Source of the DNA: Suilimivivens sp964571145
GTDB taxonomy: Bacteria; Bacillota; Clostridia; Lachnospirales; Lachnospiraceae
Direction: 5' to 3'
DNA: 64,000 bases
Assembly: GCA_964571145.1 (NCBI GenBank)
Contig: CAZNAP010000002.1
Coordinates: forward strand, 1-64,000
Below, piece after piece: positions 25,497 through 35,227 of the stretch. Every line of letters starts with the position of its first letter. The stretch's first letter is position 1. The position numbers were made by a program, and so were the translations under genes. The notes under the pieces were generated by a model that was not told where the DNA came from, did not search any database, and saw nothing but the letters and a program-made list of their open reading frames with translations.

Positions 25497-25525
25497 TAGC
25501 CACTCGGATGAGTATTGAGCGACTA
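25497..25525. repeat. Palindromic dispersed element, diverged copy
   Basis: TAGCCACTCGG, ATGAGTA, TTGAGCGACTA aligns with the perfect copy at 44103-44131 with a few substitutions. It lies in the leader region of the reverse-strand membrane protein. Confidence 0.75.
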
Positions 25526-25643
25526 ATCATTATCATATCGATTTAAAAGCGGTGTGTCAACGAACAAGCACTTATAATCTATAAAAAAAGAGTGAAGAAT
25601 TCATAAATTTTAATTGCCTCGTAAGATTAGCGATGTGATTCAC

Positions 25644-25672
25644 TTGAAACTTTTTGAAAAATATACTATGAT
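25644..25672 (+). promoter_or_regulatory. Vegetative promoter of the DUF6106-like gene
   Basis: -35 TTGAAA (25644-25649), 17-base spacer, -10 TATGAT (25667-25672); leader about 70 bases. Confidence 0.7.
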
Positions 25673-25747
25673 ATAGAGTATATAATTTTTAGTGACAAAG
25701 TATTATGGTCTTCAGTTTGTAAGACAAAAGAAAGGTTTGGTAGTAGT

Positions 25748-26242
25748 ATGAATGAAACATATGTAGAATGGCTTGTTAAGAAGAAAACTCCTGCTTATAT
25801 GACCTTTTTAAAATTTGTATGCTATATGTTGACGGCCGGTTTTGTGTTTGTAGGATTGGTTTATACAGTAGCACTGGTTATTGGAGTAGTACTTGGAGTG
25901 CTTTCCTATTTTATCTATTTAAATTGTGACTTGGAATATGAATACCTTTATGTAGATAAGGAATTAACAATTGATAAAGTCATGGCGAAGAGAAAAAGAA
26001 AGAAAGTCGCAGTCTTTGATATTAATAAAATGGAAATTCTGGCTCCTATCAAATCATATCATTTAGATAATTTCAAACATCGAACAGATAAAACCACCGA
26101 CTACAGTTCAGGAATTGAAGATAAACCAGATCGCAGATATGTTTTTTTCTATGACGGGCAGAAGAGGATTGTGATTGAACCCAATCCGGAATTGGTGAAA
26201 GCAATACAGACAGTTGCCCCTCGAAAAGTTTTTAAAGATTAA
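25748..26242 (+). CDS. Two-helix membrane protein, DUF6106-like
   Basis: 164 aa. Two membrane helices (about 19-42 and 44-63) in a tight hairpin, then a basic cytoplasmic domain: AKRKRKKVAVFDINKMEILAP, and RRYVFFYDGQKRIVIEPNPEL near the end. It resembles the DUF6106 family from Lachnospiraceae by memory of length and layout; function unknown. The cytoplasmic part resembles a PH-like beta domain (inference). It is followed after 42 bases by guaB and may be cotranscribed with it. Confidence 0.78.
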   Translation: MNETYVEWLVKKKTPAYMTFLKFVCYMLTAGFVFVGLVYTVALVIGVVLGVLSYFIYLNCDLEYEYLYVDKELTIDKVMAKRKRKKVAVFDINKMEILAPIKSYHLDNFKHRTDKTTDYSSGIEDKPDRRYVFFYDGQKRIVIEPNPELVKAIQTVAPRKVFKD

Positions 26243-26284
26243 GGAAACAATAATAATTTATCATAACTTACAGGAGGAGAAATA

Positions 26285-27739
26285 ATGGGTCAGATAATCG
26301 GTGAAGGAATAACCTTTGATGATGTGCTTTTAGTACCATCCTATTCACAAATTATTCCAAATGATATTGATTTGACAACGTGGCTTACCAAGAAAATCAA
26401 ACTCAACATACCAATGATGAGTGCGGGAATGGATACGGTGACAGAACATCGAATGGCGATTGCCATGGCTAGACAAGGTGGTATCGGAATCATTCACAAA
26501 AATATGTCTATCGAAGCGCAGGCAGAAGAGGTAGATAAAGTTAAAAGGTCGGAAAACGGAGTTATTACAGATCCATTTTCACTGACAGCTGACCATACTT
26601 TAGCAGATGCAGATGCATTAATGGCTAAATTCCGCATCTCAGGTGTACCGATTACCGAAGGACGGAAACTGGTAGGTATTATTACCAATCGTGATTTGAA
26701 ATTTGAAGAAGATTTTTCCAAGAAAATCAAGGAATCCATGACTTCAGAAGGTTTAATTACAGCTAAAGAAGGTATTACACTGGAAGAAGCCAAGAAGATT
26801 TTAGCAAAAGCCCGTAAGGAGAAACTTCCTATTGTAGATGATAATTATAATTTGGTAGGACTGATTACCATTAAAGATATTGAAAAGACCATTAAATATC
26901 CCCTTTCTGCTAAGGATGAGCAAGGTAGATTACTCTGCGGTGCAGGAGTTGGTATTACTGCCAATGTACTGGATCGTGTAGGGGCACTTGTAGATGCCAA
27001 AGTAGATGTGATTGTTCTGGATTGTGCACACGGACATTCCGAAAATGTATTGAGAAGCTTACGCATGATCAAAGAAAAATATCCGGACGTTCAGGTAGTA
27101 GCGGGTAATGTGGCTACAGGAGAAGGAACAAAAGCATTAATTGAATCTGGTGCTGATGCTGTTAAAGTAGGTATAGGCCCCGGTTCTATTTGTACAACGC
27201 GTGTTGTAGCCGGAATTGGTGTTCCACAGATATCAGCTATTATGGATGCTTATTCCGTAGCAAAAGAGTATGGAATTCCGATTATTGCAGATGGCGGTAT
27301 CAAGTATTCAGGAGATATGACCAAAGCCATTGCAGCAGGTGGAAACCTCTGTATGATGGGAAGTATCTTTGCAGGTTGTGATGAAAGCCCCGGTACTTTT
27401 GAATTATATCAGGGACGTAAATATAAGGTATACAGAGGAATGGGTTCTATTGCTGCTATGGAAAATGGAAGCAAGGATCGTTATTTCCAGGAAAATGCTA
27501 AGAAGCTGGTTCCTGAAGGTGTTGAAGGACGTGTCGCATATAAGGGAACAGTTGAAGATACCGTATTCCAGCTGATGGGTGGACTTCGTTCCGGTATGGG
27601 GTATTGCGGAACAAAGAACATCGAAGAGTTAAAGGAAAACAGCAGATTTATTAAGATTTCTGCAGCTTCTTTAAAAGAAAGTCATCCACATGACATCCAT
27701 ATTACCAAAGAAGCACCTAATTATAGTGTTGATGAATAA
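26285..27739 (+). CDS. guaB: IMP dehydrogenase
   Basis: 484-residue enzyme converting IMP to XMP, the committed step to GMP. TIM barrel with TFDDVLLVPSYSQI at the start and MMSAGMDTVTEHRMAIAMA. An inserted pair of CBS domains (about 95-205) contains GVPITEGRKLVGIITNRDLK. The catalytic loop is GIGPGSICTTRVVAG (Cys thioimidate), followed by ADGGIKYSGDMTKAIAAG and the flap with EGRVAYKGTVEDTVFQL. AGGAGGAG precedes the ATG. No guanine riboswitch is visible in the short leader. Confidence 0.97.
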   Translation: MGQIIGEGITFDDVLLVPSYSQIIPNDIDLTTWLTKKIKLNIPMMSAGMDTVTEHRMAIAMARQGGIGIIHKNMSIEAQAEEVDKVKRSENGVITDPFSLTADHTLADADALMAKFRISGVPITEGRKLVGIITNRDLKFEEDFSKKIKESMTSEGLITAKEGITLEEAKKILAKARKEKLPIVDDNYNLVGLITIKDIEKTIKYPLSAKDEQGRLLCGAGVGITANVLDRVGALVDAKVDVIVLDCAHGHSENVLRSLRMIKEKYPDVQVVAGNVATGEGTKALIESGADAVKVGIGPGSICTTRVVAGIGVPQISAIMDAYSVAKEYGIPIIADGGIKYSGDMTKAIAAGGNLCMMGSIFAGCDESPGTFELYQGRKYKVYRGMGSIAAMENGSKDRYFQENAKKLVPEGVEGRVAYKGTVEDTVFQLMGGLRSGMGYCGTKNIEELKENSRFIKISAASLKESHPHDIHITKEAPNYSVDE

Positions 27740-27793
27740 TCCTCAGATGATTGTGTCCAAAGGGGAATGGGCAAAGTAAGTATAATGACCAAA

Positions 27794-27816
27794 TCGCTCG
27801 GATAAGTACCGAGCGA
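27794..27816 (+). repeat. Palindromic dispersed element (8-bp hairpin)
   Basis: TCGCTCGG, ATAAGTA, CCGAGCGA: perfect stem with the same seven-base loop as the copy at 44103-44131. It lies between guaB and the ribosome site of the GGDEF-EAL gene. Confidence 0.85.
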
Positions 27817-27841
27817 CTAACATAAGGGAGTACAAAACTAG

Positions 27842-30544
27842 GTGAGCAATATTGACAGTACTGTTTTTAAGCAGGATATCGCTCCACTTCTTCAAAGTTT
27901 GATAGAGGGCAAAGAACTTGAAAAGTGGCAGAAGCTTTTTTGTAGCGTGACGAATGTTTTCATCTGTTGTATGAACGGAAATGGCCTACAAATTACGGAC
28001 TTCAGCGGAAAAGCAGACGAAATCGAAAAGATTAACAAAATATTGGATTTTGATCAGATACAAGGTATGATTACGAGAATATCTGAAAGTACCTTGGAGG
28101 ATCAAGCCATTGAATCCACCGCTTTCCCCAATTTGCGGCTGGCAATTATATCTTTTAAAATCAGTGGCAAGTCAGTGTTAAACTGGCTTGTTTGTGGTGT
28201 GATTTCAGATGCAGAGGATATAGATGACTATTCTAATGCACCGTTGGAAGGCTTTGAATGTACCATCAACGAAAGACAATTTAGTAAAGTTGTAGATGCG
28301 TTGCGAGATACTACGGGAGCCTTGCTCAATTATAAATTGACAGTTCTGGATGCACAGGCAGAGAGTAGAAGAAGCCGTTATTCCGAACAGGAAATGAGCG
28401 AAACATTAAAGAGAACAGAAGCGCTGACAGAAGTGGTTCAGCTTCTTGAAAATGAAGAATCTATTGAAGAAGTTATGATTAAACTACTGAAAGCCGCCGG
28501 CCAGTTCTTGGATATCAGCGTAGCTGAGCTTTGTCGATTACATAAAGACGGTGAGCATATGGATATTATTGCCCACTGGTGCATGGACGAGAGTCTGTGG
28601 GAAGATAAACAAATCGGAAACCGTAAGTGTCCTTCTTTTTTCCAAGGGGAACGAACCGTTGTATTATCCCAAAATTCGTTAATGAGTATGCGGGAACGTG
28701 AGGAAATTCAAGCATGGGGTCTAAAAGCTGTTATTACCATGCCCATCATCATTAACGGTTCTGCCAATATGTATGTTTGCTTTGGCGAGAAGGTGAAAGA
28801 CCGCGTATGGAAACTGGAAGAAATTAAGTTTTTAAATGATTCGGTCAAGGTTTTACAGAGTATTTTAACCCGCCGCATTCAGAAAAACTCACTGGCAAGT
28901 TCCTATGCATCGTTGGAAACAATACTGGATAATGTCGGTAGTGCCATTTATGTGAAAGATTTAGACTCCGACACAGTTTTGTTTGCCAATCGGAATATGC
29001 GTCACACTTTTGAGAAAGAATTAAAGGATGGAAGCCTAAGCGGATTATTGAGACAGGGGCTTCAGTCTGAGAGCGGCATCAGCGAGATATATCATACGAA
29101 ATGTGAGCGTTGGTATGATTTATATTATACAAGAATCAAGTGGGTGGACGGAAGTCCGGTACTCTTATGTGCATTGTATGATATTACGGAAAAGAAGATT
29201 TACCAGAGAAAAATTGAGCAGCAGGCCTATACTGATTTCCTGACGGGGTTATATAATCGTATGTGCTGCGAACGTGATTTGGCTAAATATGTAGATGAAG
29301 CTCGAATTACAGGTGATAGAGGCGCGTTATTCTATCTGGATTTGGATGATTTCAAGCATATTAATGACGGATTGGGACATCAGTACGGAGATGTTTTGCT
29401 GAAAGCAATTTCACATAGCTTGCAACGAATCGAAGGAATAGAAAGTACCTGTTACCGAATGGGTGGAGATGAATTTGTCATTATTATTCCGCCGGAACAA
29501 TATGATAAATTCGAACAAATTATTGCAGATATAAAAGATATTTTTATGAAACCCTGGTTCTTAAAGGATGCAGATTATTACTGTACCATGAGTATGGGTA
29601 TCGTTGAATTCCCGAATGAAGGGAATGCGGTGCATGAACTGATTAAAAAAGCAGATATTGCCATGTATGAGGCTAAGAAATGTGGCAAAAATAGAATTGC
29701 TCAATATTCTGATAATATTGATTCTGCCTCCGGTAAGCGTCTGGATATGGAAAAGAACATGCGTGATGCCACTACACAGGGCTATAAAGAATTTGAAGTT
29801 TATTATCAACCAATTATTGATATTCAAAAGCCGACCCTGCCTTGTACAGGTGCGGAAGCACTGATTCGATGGAACAGTGCCGAACTTGGTTTTATTCCTC
29901 CGGCTGAATTTATTCCGCTGGCTGAGTACTTAGGTTTGATTAATCCAATTGGAAACTATGTACTGTTAGAAGCCTGTCGTCAATGTAAGATATGGAATGA
30001 CAACGGATATCCGAATTATAAAATCAATGTCAATCTTTCAGTTGTGCAACTTTTACAAGCTGATATCGTAGATATTGTAGAAAAGACACTGAAGGAAACA
30101 AAGATATTACCACATAATCTGACATTAGAGGTAACGGAAAGTCTTGCAATTAATGATATGGAACGCATGAAGGAAATTCTGGCTAAAATCAAAAAGCTGG
30201 GTGTGCGAATTGCTCTGGATGATTTCGGAACCGGTTATTCTTCTTTAAATCACATCAGAGAAATTCCGTTTGATGTTATTAAGGTAGATCAAAGCTTTAT
30301 TAAGGATTTGGAGCGAGATGCTTATGCAAAATCGTTTATTTCCATGGTGGCAGAACTGGCCGAAGCCATTGGCGTTAATCTATGCGTGGAAGGTGTGGAA
30401 ACTAAGGTGCAATATGAAATATTGTCAGGTTTTAGAGTGAGTCTGGTACAGGGTTACTATTTTGACAGACCTATGACGCAGGACGCTTTTGAAGCAAAAT
30501 ATACACCGGATTTAGGAGCAAACTTAACAAAAGAAATCAGTTAA
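27842..30544 (+). CDS. Sensor GGDEF-EAL protein (c-di-GMP cyclase/phosphodiesterase)
   Basis: 900 aa, no membrane segment. N-terminal ligand-binding region (1 to about 170, PocR-like by general appearance), a short coiled coil, a GAF domain (about 190-335), a PAS domain (about 350-455), GGDEF (about 460-630, motif RMGGDEF near 541) and EAL (about 650-890). The EAL catalytic set is complete: EALIRW, NVNLSVVQL, LEVTES, IALDDFGTGYSSL, VIKVDQSF and CVEGVET. The cyclase signature is also intact, but no RxxD inhibitory site is seen five residues before GGDEF. Either activity is possible; the balance cannot be read. GTG start with AAGGGAG upstream. A DHH phosphoesterase starts 12 bases after it. Confidence 0.93.
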   Translation: MSNIDSTVFKQDIAPLLQSLIEGKELEKWQKLFCSVTNVFICCMNGNGLQITDFSGKADEIEKINKILDFDQIQGMITRISESTLEDQAIESTAFPNLRLAIISFKISGKSVLNWLVCGVISDAEDIDDYSNAPLEGFECTINERQFSKVVDALRDTTGALLNYKLTVLDAQAESRRSRYSEQEMSETLKRTEALTEVVQLLENEESIEEVMIKLLKAAGQFLDISVAELCRLHKDGEHMDIIAHWCMDESLWEDKQIGNRKCPSFFQGERTVVLSQNSLMSMREREEIQAWGLKAVITMPIIINGSANMYVCFGEKVKDRVWKLEEIKFLNDSVKVLQSILTRRIQKNSLASSYASLETILDNVGSAIYVKDLDSDTVLFANRNMRHTFEKELKDGSLSGLLRQGLQSESGISEIYHTKCERWYDLYYTRIKWVDGSPVLLCALYDITEKKIYQRKIEQQAYTDFLTGLYNRMCCERDLAKYVDEARITGDRGALFYLDLDDFKHINDGLGHQYGDVLLKAISHSLQRIEGIESTCYRMGGDEFVIIIPPEQYDKFEQIIADIKDIFMKPWFLKDADYYCTMSMGIVEFPNEGNAVHELIKKADIAMYEAKKCGKNRIAQYSDNIDSASGKRLDMEKNMRDATTQGYKEFEVYYQPIIDIQKPTLPCTGAEALIRWNSAELGFIPPAEFIPLAEYLGLINPIGNYVLLEACRQCKIWNDNGYPNYKINVNLSVVQLLQADIVDIVEKTLKETKILPHNLTLEVTESLAINDMERMKEILAKIKKLGVRIALDDFGTGYSSLNHIREIPFDVIKVDQSFIKDLERDAYAKSFISMVAELAEAIGVNLCVEGVETKVQYEILSGFRVSLVQGYYFDRPMTQDAFEAKYTPDLGANLTKEIS

Positions 30545-30555
30545 CAGGAGCCCAC

Positions 30556-32067
30556 ATGAAATTACGAGAACTGGAAGCATATAATCCGATAACTATACAA
30601 TGTCATGATAATCCTGATGCCGACGCGTTGGCATCAGGATTTGGACTATATACCTATTTTCTAAAACAAGGAAAACAGGTATCACTTGTTTATGCTGGTA
30701 GAAATCAGATTCAAAAAACCAATTTGATGTTAATGGTTGAGAAATTGCATATCCCCATAACCTATTTAGAGTTGCCTTATCATAGGGTGAAAGGTTTGCT
30801 GATTACAGTGGATTGTCAGTATGGTTCCGGTAATGTGGCGTTGTTGGAAGCGGACAAGGTTGCGGTAATTGATCATCATCAGATAGAAGGGCCGGAACAA
30901 GAATTATCAGAAATCCGTTCACAGCTTGGAAGTTGTTCTACACTGGTTTGGAGAATGATGACAGAAGAAGGCTATACTTTTGAGGAAGATGCGGAGCTTG
31001 GTACAGCACTTTACTATGGCCTTTTTTCAGATACAAACCAATTTTCAGAAATATACAATCCGTTAGATATGGATATGCGAGATGCTGTTCCCTGTCAAAA
31101 ATCTCTCATTAATTTATTCAAGAATTCAAACTTATCACGAGCAGAATTGGAAATAGCGGGAATTGCTCTGATTAAACATATTTTTAATGAGGTCTATCAT
31201 TATGCGATTATTCGCTCGTATCCATGCGACCCTAATATACTTGGTCTAATCAGCGATTTTCTGTTACAGGTTGATAATGTTCATACCTGTGTGGTATATA
31301 ACGAATTACCTGACGGAATTAAGTTCTCTGTCAGAAGTTGTGTGAAGGAAGTACATGCCAATGAACTGGCAGCCTTCTTAGCCGAAGATATTGGCTCCGG
31401 CGGTGGGCACAGTGAGAAGGCAGGCGGCTTTATTCAAAATAAAAAATATGAAGCCAAGTATCCGGGAATCCATTCTGAAGCCTTTTTTAGTGACAGAATG
31501 AATGAATATTACAACAGTAGCGAAATTATTGATGCCCCAACTTATGAAATCGATATTTCAGATATGAAGCCCTATGTGAAGAAACGTCTGCCTGTCGGCT
31601 ATGTGGTTGCAACGGATGTGCTGCCGGTAGGAAGCCCCATTACCATTCGTACATTGGAGGGTGATGTGGATATGACAGTGGAGCCGGATTTGATTATCAT
31701 GATTGGCATCAAGGGCGAGGTTTATCCAAGCAGAAGAGATAAATTTGAAAAGAATTATAGAATTGTACCGGAGAAATATGTGATGAATGAATGCAGTGTC
31801 ACTGATTACATCCCTACAATTCGAAATCGAATAGACGGTTCGGTGAAAATTATTACAGACTATGCAGGCGTATGTATACCAAAGGGTGAAACCCATATTC
31901 ATGCCAGACAGCTGGACCATATTGTTAAAGTTTTTACTACTTGGGATCGGGAAAAGTATATGCTGGGCAAAAAGGGAGATTATCTGGCAGTACGATGTGA
32001 TGATTTGCATGATATTTATGTGGTGGAAAAAGATATTTTCTATATGACATATGAAGAAATGAAATAG
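30556..32067 (+). CDS. DHH/DHHA1 family phosphoesterase
   Basis: 503 aa. DHH domain: TIQCHDNPDADALASGFG (motif I), LLITVDCQYGSG (motif II), VAVIDHHQIEGP (motif III), LYYGLFSDTNQF (motif IV). DHHA1 domain with the Gly/His-rich nucleic-acid loop DIGSGGGHSEKAGGF (about residues 280-295). A C-terminal extension of about 150 residues follows, ending KGDYLAVRCDD and then YVVEKDIFYMTYEEM. Relatives degrade short oligonucleotides or linear dinucleotides (NrnA type) or cyclic dinucleotides. Lying directly behind a GGDEF-EAL gene, removal of pGpG is an attractive inference. The TIR gene follows after 22 bases. Confidence 0.9.
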   Translation: MKLRELEAYNPITIQCHDNPDADALASGFGLYTYFLKQGKQVSLVYAGRNQIQKTNLMLMVEKLHIPITYLELPYHRVKGLLITVDCQYGSGNVALLEADKVAVIDHHQIEGPEQELSEIRSQLGSCSTLVWRMMTEEGYTFEEDAELGTALYYGLFSDTNQFSEIYNPLDMDMRDAVPCQKSLINLFKNSNLSRAELEIAGIALIKHIFNEVYHYAIIRSYPCDPNILGLISDFLLQVDNVHTCVVYNELPDGIKFSVRSCVKEVHANELAAFLAEDIGSGGGHSEKAGGFIQNKKYEAKYPGIHSEAFFSDRMNEYYNSSEIIDAPTYEIDISDMKPYVKKRLPVGYVVATDVLPVGSPITIRTLEGDVDMTVEPDLIIMIGIKGEVYPSRRDKFEKNYRIVPEKYVMNECSVTDYIPTIRNRIDGSVKIITDYAGVCIPKGETHIHARQLDHIVKVFTTWDREKYMLGKKGDYLAVRCDDLHDIYVVEKDIFYMTYEEMK

Positions 32068-32089
32068 AAAACGAAGGGGAAGCGAAGCA

Positions 32090-35086
32090 ATGTCTAATGA
32101 TAAAAATACTACAAATACCGTGACATATGATGCTTTTATCAGCTATCGACATACAGAACCGGACATGTTTGTGGCGAAACAGCTTCACAGGGAAATGGAA
32201 GCCTTCCGTTTACCACACAGTGTCATTAAGAAAATCGGAGATAGCAAGAAGACCAGAATCAACAGAGTATTCCGCGATCAGGATGAATTACCTTTAGCAA
32301 GTAATTTGGAGGAGCCAATTAAAATAGCTTTGGCGGCTTCTGATTTTCTAATTGTCATTTGCTCGCCCAGACTACCGTTATCAGAGTGGTGTAAAAAAGA
32401 AATCGAAACCTTTATAGAAATAAAAGGAAGAGAACACATTCTGGCAGTGTTAATCGAAGGAGAGCCACAGGACTCTTTTCCGGAACTTCTGTGCTTTAGA
32501 GAAGAAGAACAGGTGCAGGCAGACGGCAGTGTTCAAACTGTTAAAATTCCCATTGAGCCATTGGCGGCAGATGTACGGGGCAAAAATCGACAGGAAGTAA
32601 AACGTAAAATCAAAGAAGAAATCATCAGACTTGCAGCACCAATGTTTGGCTGTGCTTATGATGACTTAAAGCAAAGACATAGAGAACGTAAAATCAAGAG
32701 AATATTGACTATAGCAGGTCTGGGAAGTGCAGTTTGTTTGTTGTTTGGTGCAGTAAGCACCATGATGGCACTGCGTATTCAGAAGCAAAATCAGGAAATC
32801 AGTCGACAGTCAGAGCAGATTGTTGCCCAAAATGATGAAATACAGCAACAATATCAGAGTGCTATGATTACCAATGCAGAATTGACAGCTACAGGTGCTT
32901 TGTCCATGCTGGCGGAAGGCGACCGCGTAGAGGCAGTCAGAAGCGTCAGAAGTGTATTGCCTGATACGAAAACAGATGCAGACATGCCTTATGTGGCATC
33001 GGCGGAATATGCTTTGAGCGAGAGTTTGCAGGTCTATGCAGATGGAAGTCTCATAGAACCAAGGCTCAATATGAAGCATGATTCTAATTTGTCATTTATG
33101 ACACCTTCTCCTGACCGTATGAAGCTGTTAACGGTAGATGATTCCTCTATGGTCACCATTTGGGATACCGAATCGGGTAAAAAAATTCTGCGAATAGAGG
33201 ATTATGTACAGAAAACCTTGTTAGAAGACACCAATATCGTATTTTTGGACAATAACAGAGTTGCCTGTTTGTCCCATAATGAAGAGGAAAATTGTAAAGA
33301 AATTGCGATATTTAGCCTAACTGACGGAGCCAAAGAAAGTTTCAATACAGATGATGCCGGTTCTCTCTATAGTGACGGCGAAGGCAGTTTGGTCATTCTG
33401 GGTTCTGAGAATGTATATTTTTGGAAAGATGGACAATTTCAGGGAGAATTTTCGGACTCTGAAGCTTATACAAATATTATGTATGCAAGTGCTTTTAATG
33501 AAGATAAGAGCTTATTTGCCTTTGCACAATATGCGAATGAGGATAATCAGGCAAATCGAGTGGTAGTACTGGATACAAATAGCGGAGAAATGGTGCACTG
33601 CTACCCTATGACTTATCATAGTTTTGAGAAAATGCGATTCATGGGCGATGTTCTATATGTCATAAATAACAAGGGCTATGATGATTTTGATATCGATTTC
33701 AGTAATCAGAATCTTCTAGATTTGGAATATAACGGATTACTGATTGCCTGTGATTTACAGTCTTATGAAGGCATTTTATGGACATATGACAATGCAGGTG
33801 TGAGTTTGAAAGATGCCATTAGATTGGGGAGCGGTGAAAGTAATATACTAGTGGCAAATGGAGCTTCAACAATTGTCTTAATCAATTCATTAGATGGCAC
33901 GATGGTGGCTAGTTATGATTTTGGAGAAGCAATTGCGGATGTTATTACCTATAGTAGTTCCGAATGGATTACAATTTATTTGAGGCAGGGAGAATTTTAT
34001 TTGGCACGTTTATCGGATGGCGTGTTAAATGTAACAAAATCGAACCAAAAGTTAGATGTATGTAAAAGTGGTATTATGCAACTGACAATTTGTAATAATA
34101 TGATTATTCTTTTGCCAAATGCCGGTGTCAACGTAACAGAGGTAGCCTACCTACAGGGACCACAGGTTGAAGAATTTATGGAATGTGGGACTACGCTAAA
34201 GCAACCGGAGTTAAATGGAAATAACGAGCAGGTATTATTTAGCAGCTATTGGAATTATGAATATCATGTAATGGATGCGGAAAGCGGAGAAATCCAGTTT
34301 ACAATCACACCGGATATTGAGAATACCTCAGACAGTGGCTTTGTAGGTGAATCGGATGATACAATTGCTATTCTGGCATATAAAAAGGCATATTTATACT
34401 CATCTGAGGACGGGGCGTTGCAAAAGGAATACGAAGTGGAAACTGGTCCAACCAGTTATACACTGGAAGGAAAAGACAGGCAGTTCATTTTGTGCACTGA
34501 TAAGGAATTACTCCGTATTTATAATACTATGACGGGAGAGCTACTACATGAAGTGGTTCCGGACGGGATTGTGAAAAGAACTGATAGCGTAGATTTGGAT
34601 GCATCCGGGACAAGACTGGCCGTTACCATAGCTGCTGATAAATCCCTTACGATTTATGACGTTGAAACAGGTAATAAGAAAACAGAATTAGAAATGAATG
34701 CTTCTTTTGTTTCGGATTTGTTCTTTTATCCGGAGAAGAAAGAAGATGGCAGTACAAAATTGTTTGTGGTATATAAAGATAGAAGTATGGAATTATATGA
34801 ATTAAGTGCAGAGGATGTATTGACGCTTACACATACTTATGAACCCTTTTCCTATTTACCGGAGTCTGTCATTGCAGGGCCGAATGATACTTATGTTTTG
34901 ATATGCGCCGAAGCAGGCTATTATATGCAACAGGATGAGTTGACTGCATGTATACCAAATTTAAAGATTGCCAATTGGGAAAAGAATGAATTTCTGGCAG
35001 GCAATGGGGAAATACTCTATAAAATGCCAATTTACAGCTATGAAATGTTGCTGGAAGAAGCGGATTCTTATCTGGAACAACGCTGA
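32090..35086 (+). CDS. TIR domain, transmembrane helix, extracytoplasmic WD40-like beta-propeller protein
   Basis: 998 aa. TIR domain (about 12-190): YDAFISYRHTE, the BB-loop region RVFRDQDELPLA, SDFLIVICSP, and W100/E104 in SEWCKKEIETF, matching the WxxxE with the catalytic Glu of NAD-cleaving TIRs. A basic stretch KQRHRERKIKR precedes one membrane helix (about 204-228), placing TIR inside the cell. A coiled coil (about 230-258) follows, then some 700 residues of blades such as VTIWDTESGKK, LLRIYNTMTGELL and LTIYDVETGNKK, predicted outside. It may be a receptor or defence protein; function unknown. It shares a tight gene cluster with the GGDEF-EAL and DHH genes. Confidence 0.9.
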   Translation: MSNDKNTTNTVTYDAFISYRHTEPDMFVAKQLHREMEAFRLPHSVIKKIGDSKKTRINRVFRDQDELPLASNLEEPIKIALAASDFLIVICSPRLPLSEWCKKEIETFIEIKGREHILAVLIEGEPQDSFPELLCFREEEQVQADGSVQTVKIPIEPLAADVRGKNRQEVKRKIKEEIIRLAAPMFGCAYDDLKQRHRERKIKRILTIAGLGSAVCLLFGAVSTMMALRIQKQNQEISRQSEQIVAQNDEIQQQYQSAMITNAELTATGALSMLAEGDRVEAVRSVRSVLPDTKTDADMPYVASAEYALSESLQVYADGSLIEPRLNMKHDSNLSFMTPSPDRMKLLTVDDSSMVTIWDTESGKKILRIEDYVQKTLLEDTNIVFLDNNRVACLSHNEEENCKEIAIFSLTDGAKESFNTDDAGSLYSDGEGSLVILGSENVYFWKDGQFQGEFSDSEAYTNIMYASAFNEDKSLFAFAQYANEDNQANRVVVLDTNSGEMVHCYPMTYHSFEKMRFMGDVLYVINNKGYDDFDIDFSNQNLLDLEYNGLLIACDLQSYEGILWTYDNAGVSLKDAIRLGSGESNILVANGASTIVLINSLDGTMVASYDFGEAIADVITYSSSEWITIYLRQGEFYLARLSDGVLNVTKSNQKLDVCKSGIMQLTICNNMIILLPNAGVNVTEVAYLQGPQVEEFMECGTTLKQPELNGNNEQVLFSSYWNYEYHVMDAESGEIQFTITPDIENTSDSGFVGESDDTIAILAYKKAYLYSSEDGALQKEYEVETGPTSYTLEGKDRQFILCTDKELLRIYNTMTGELLHEVVPDGIVKRTDSVDLDASGTRLAVTIAADKSLTIYDVETGNKKTELEMNASFVSDLFFYPEKKEDGSTKLFVVYKDRSMELYELSAEDVLTLTHTYEPFSYLPESVIAGPNDTYVLICAEAGYYMQQDELTACIPNLKIANWEKNEFLAGNGEILYKMPIYSYEMLLEEADSYLEQR

Positions 35087-35123
35087 TAGTTTTTGATACC
35101 GTCTTTATTATTCCGAGCGGCTA

Positions 35124-35132
35124 TGCTATAAT
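35124..35132 (+). promoter_or_regulatory. Extended -10 promoter candidate for glnS
   Basis: TGCTATAAT with the TG extension; no good -35. A CCGAGCGGCTA half of the dispersed element (35113-35123) ends directly before it. Confidence 0.45.
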
Positions 35133-35191
35133 ATTAGTCACTGACACGATTTGAATATGGTTTGTTAAATAAAGAATTTGAGGAGGAGAGC

Positions 35192-35227
35192 TTGCAGTAT
35201 TTTGTGAGCGCAATCAAAAATGAGTGA
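35192..35227 (+). CDS. Possible 11-codon upstream peptide overlapping glnS start
   Basis: A TTG start directly behind the strong ribosome site AGGAGGAG encodes LQYFVSAIKNE-type residues (first residue Met if used) and stops at TGA within the first codons of glnS (ATGAGTGA). glnS itself has no ribosome site right before its ATG, so this reading frame could deliver ribosomes to it. Speculative. Confidence 0.35.
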   Translation: MQYFVSAIKNE

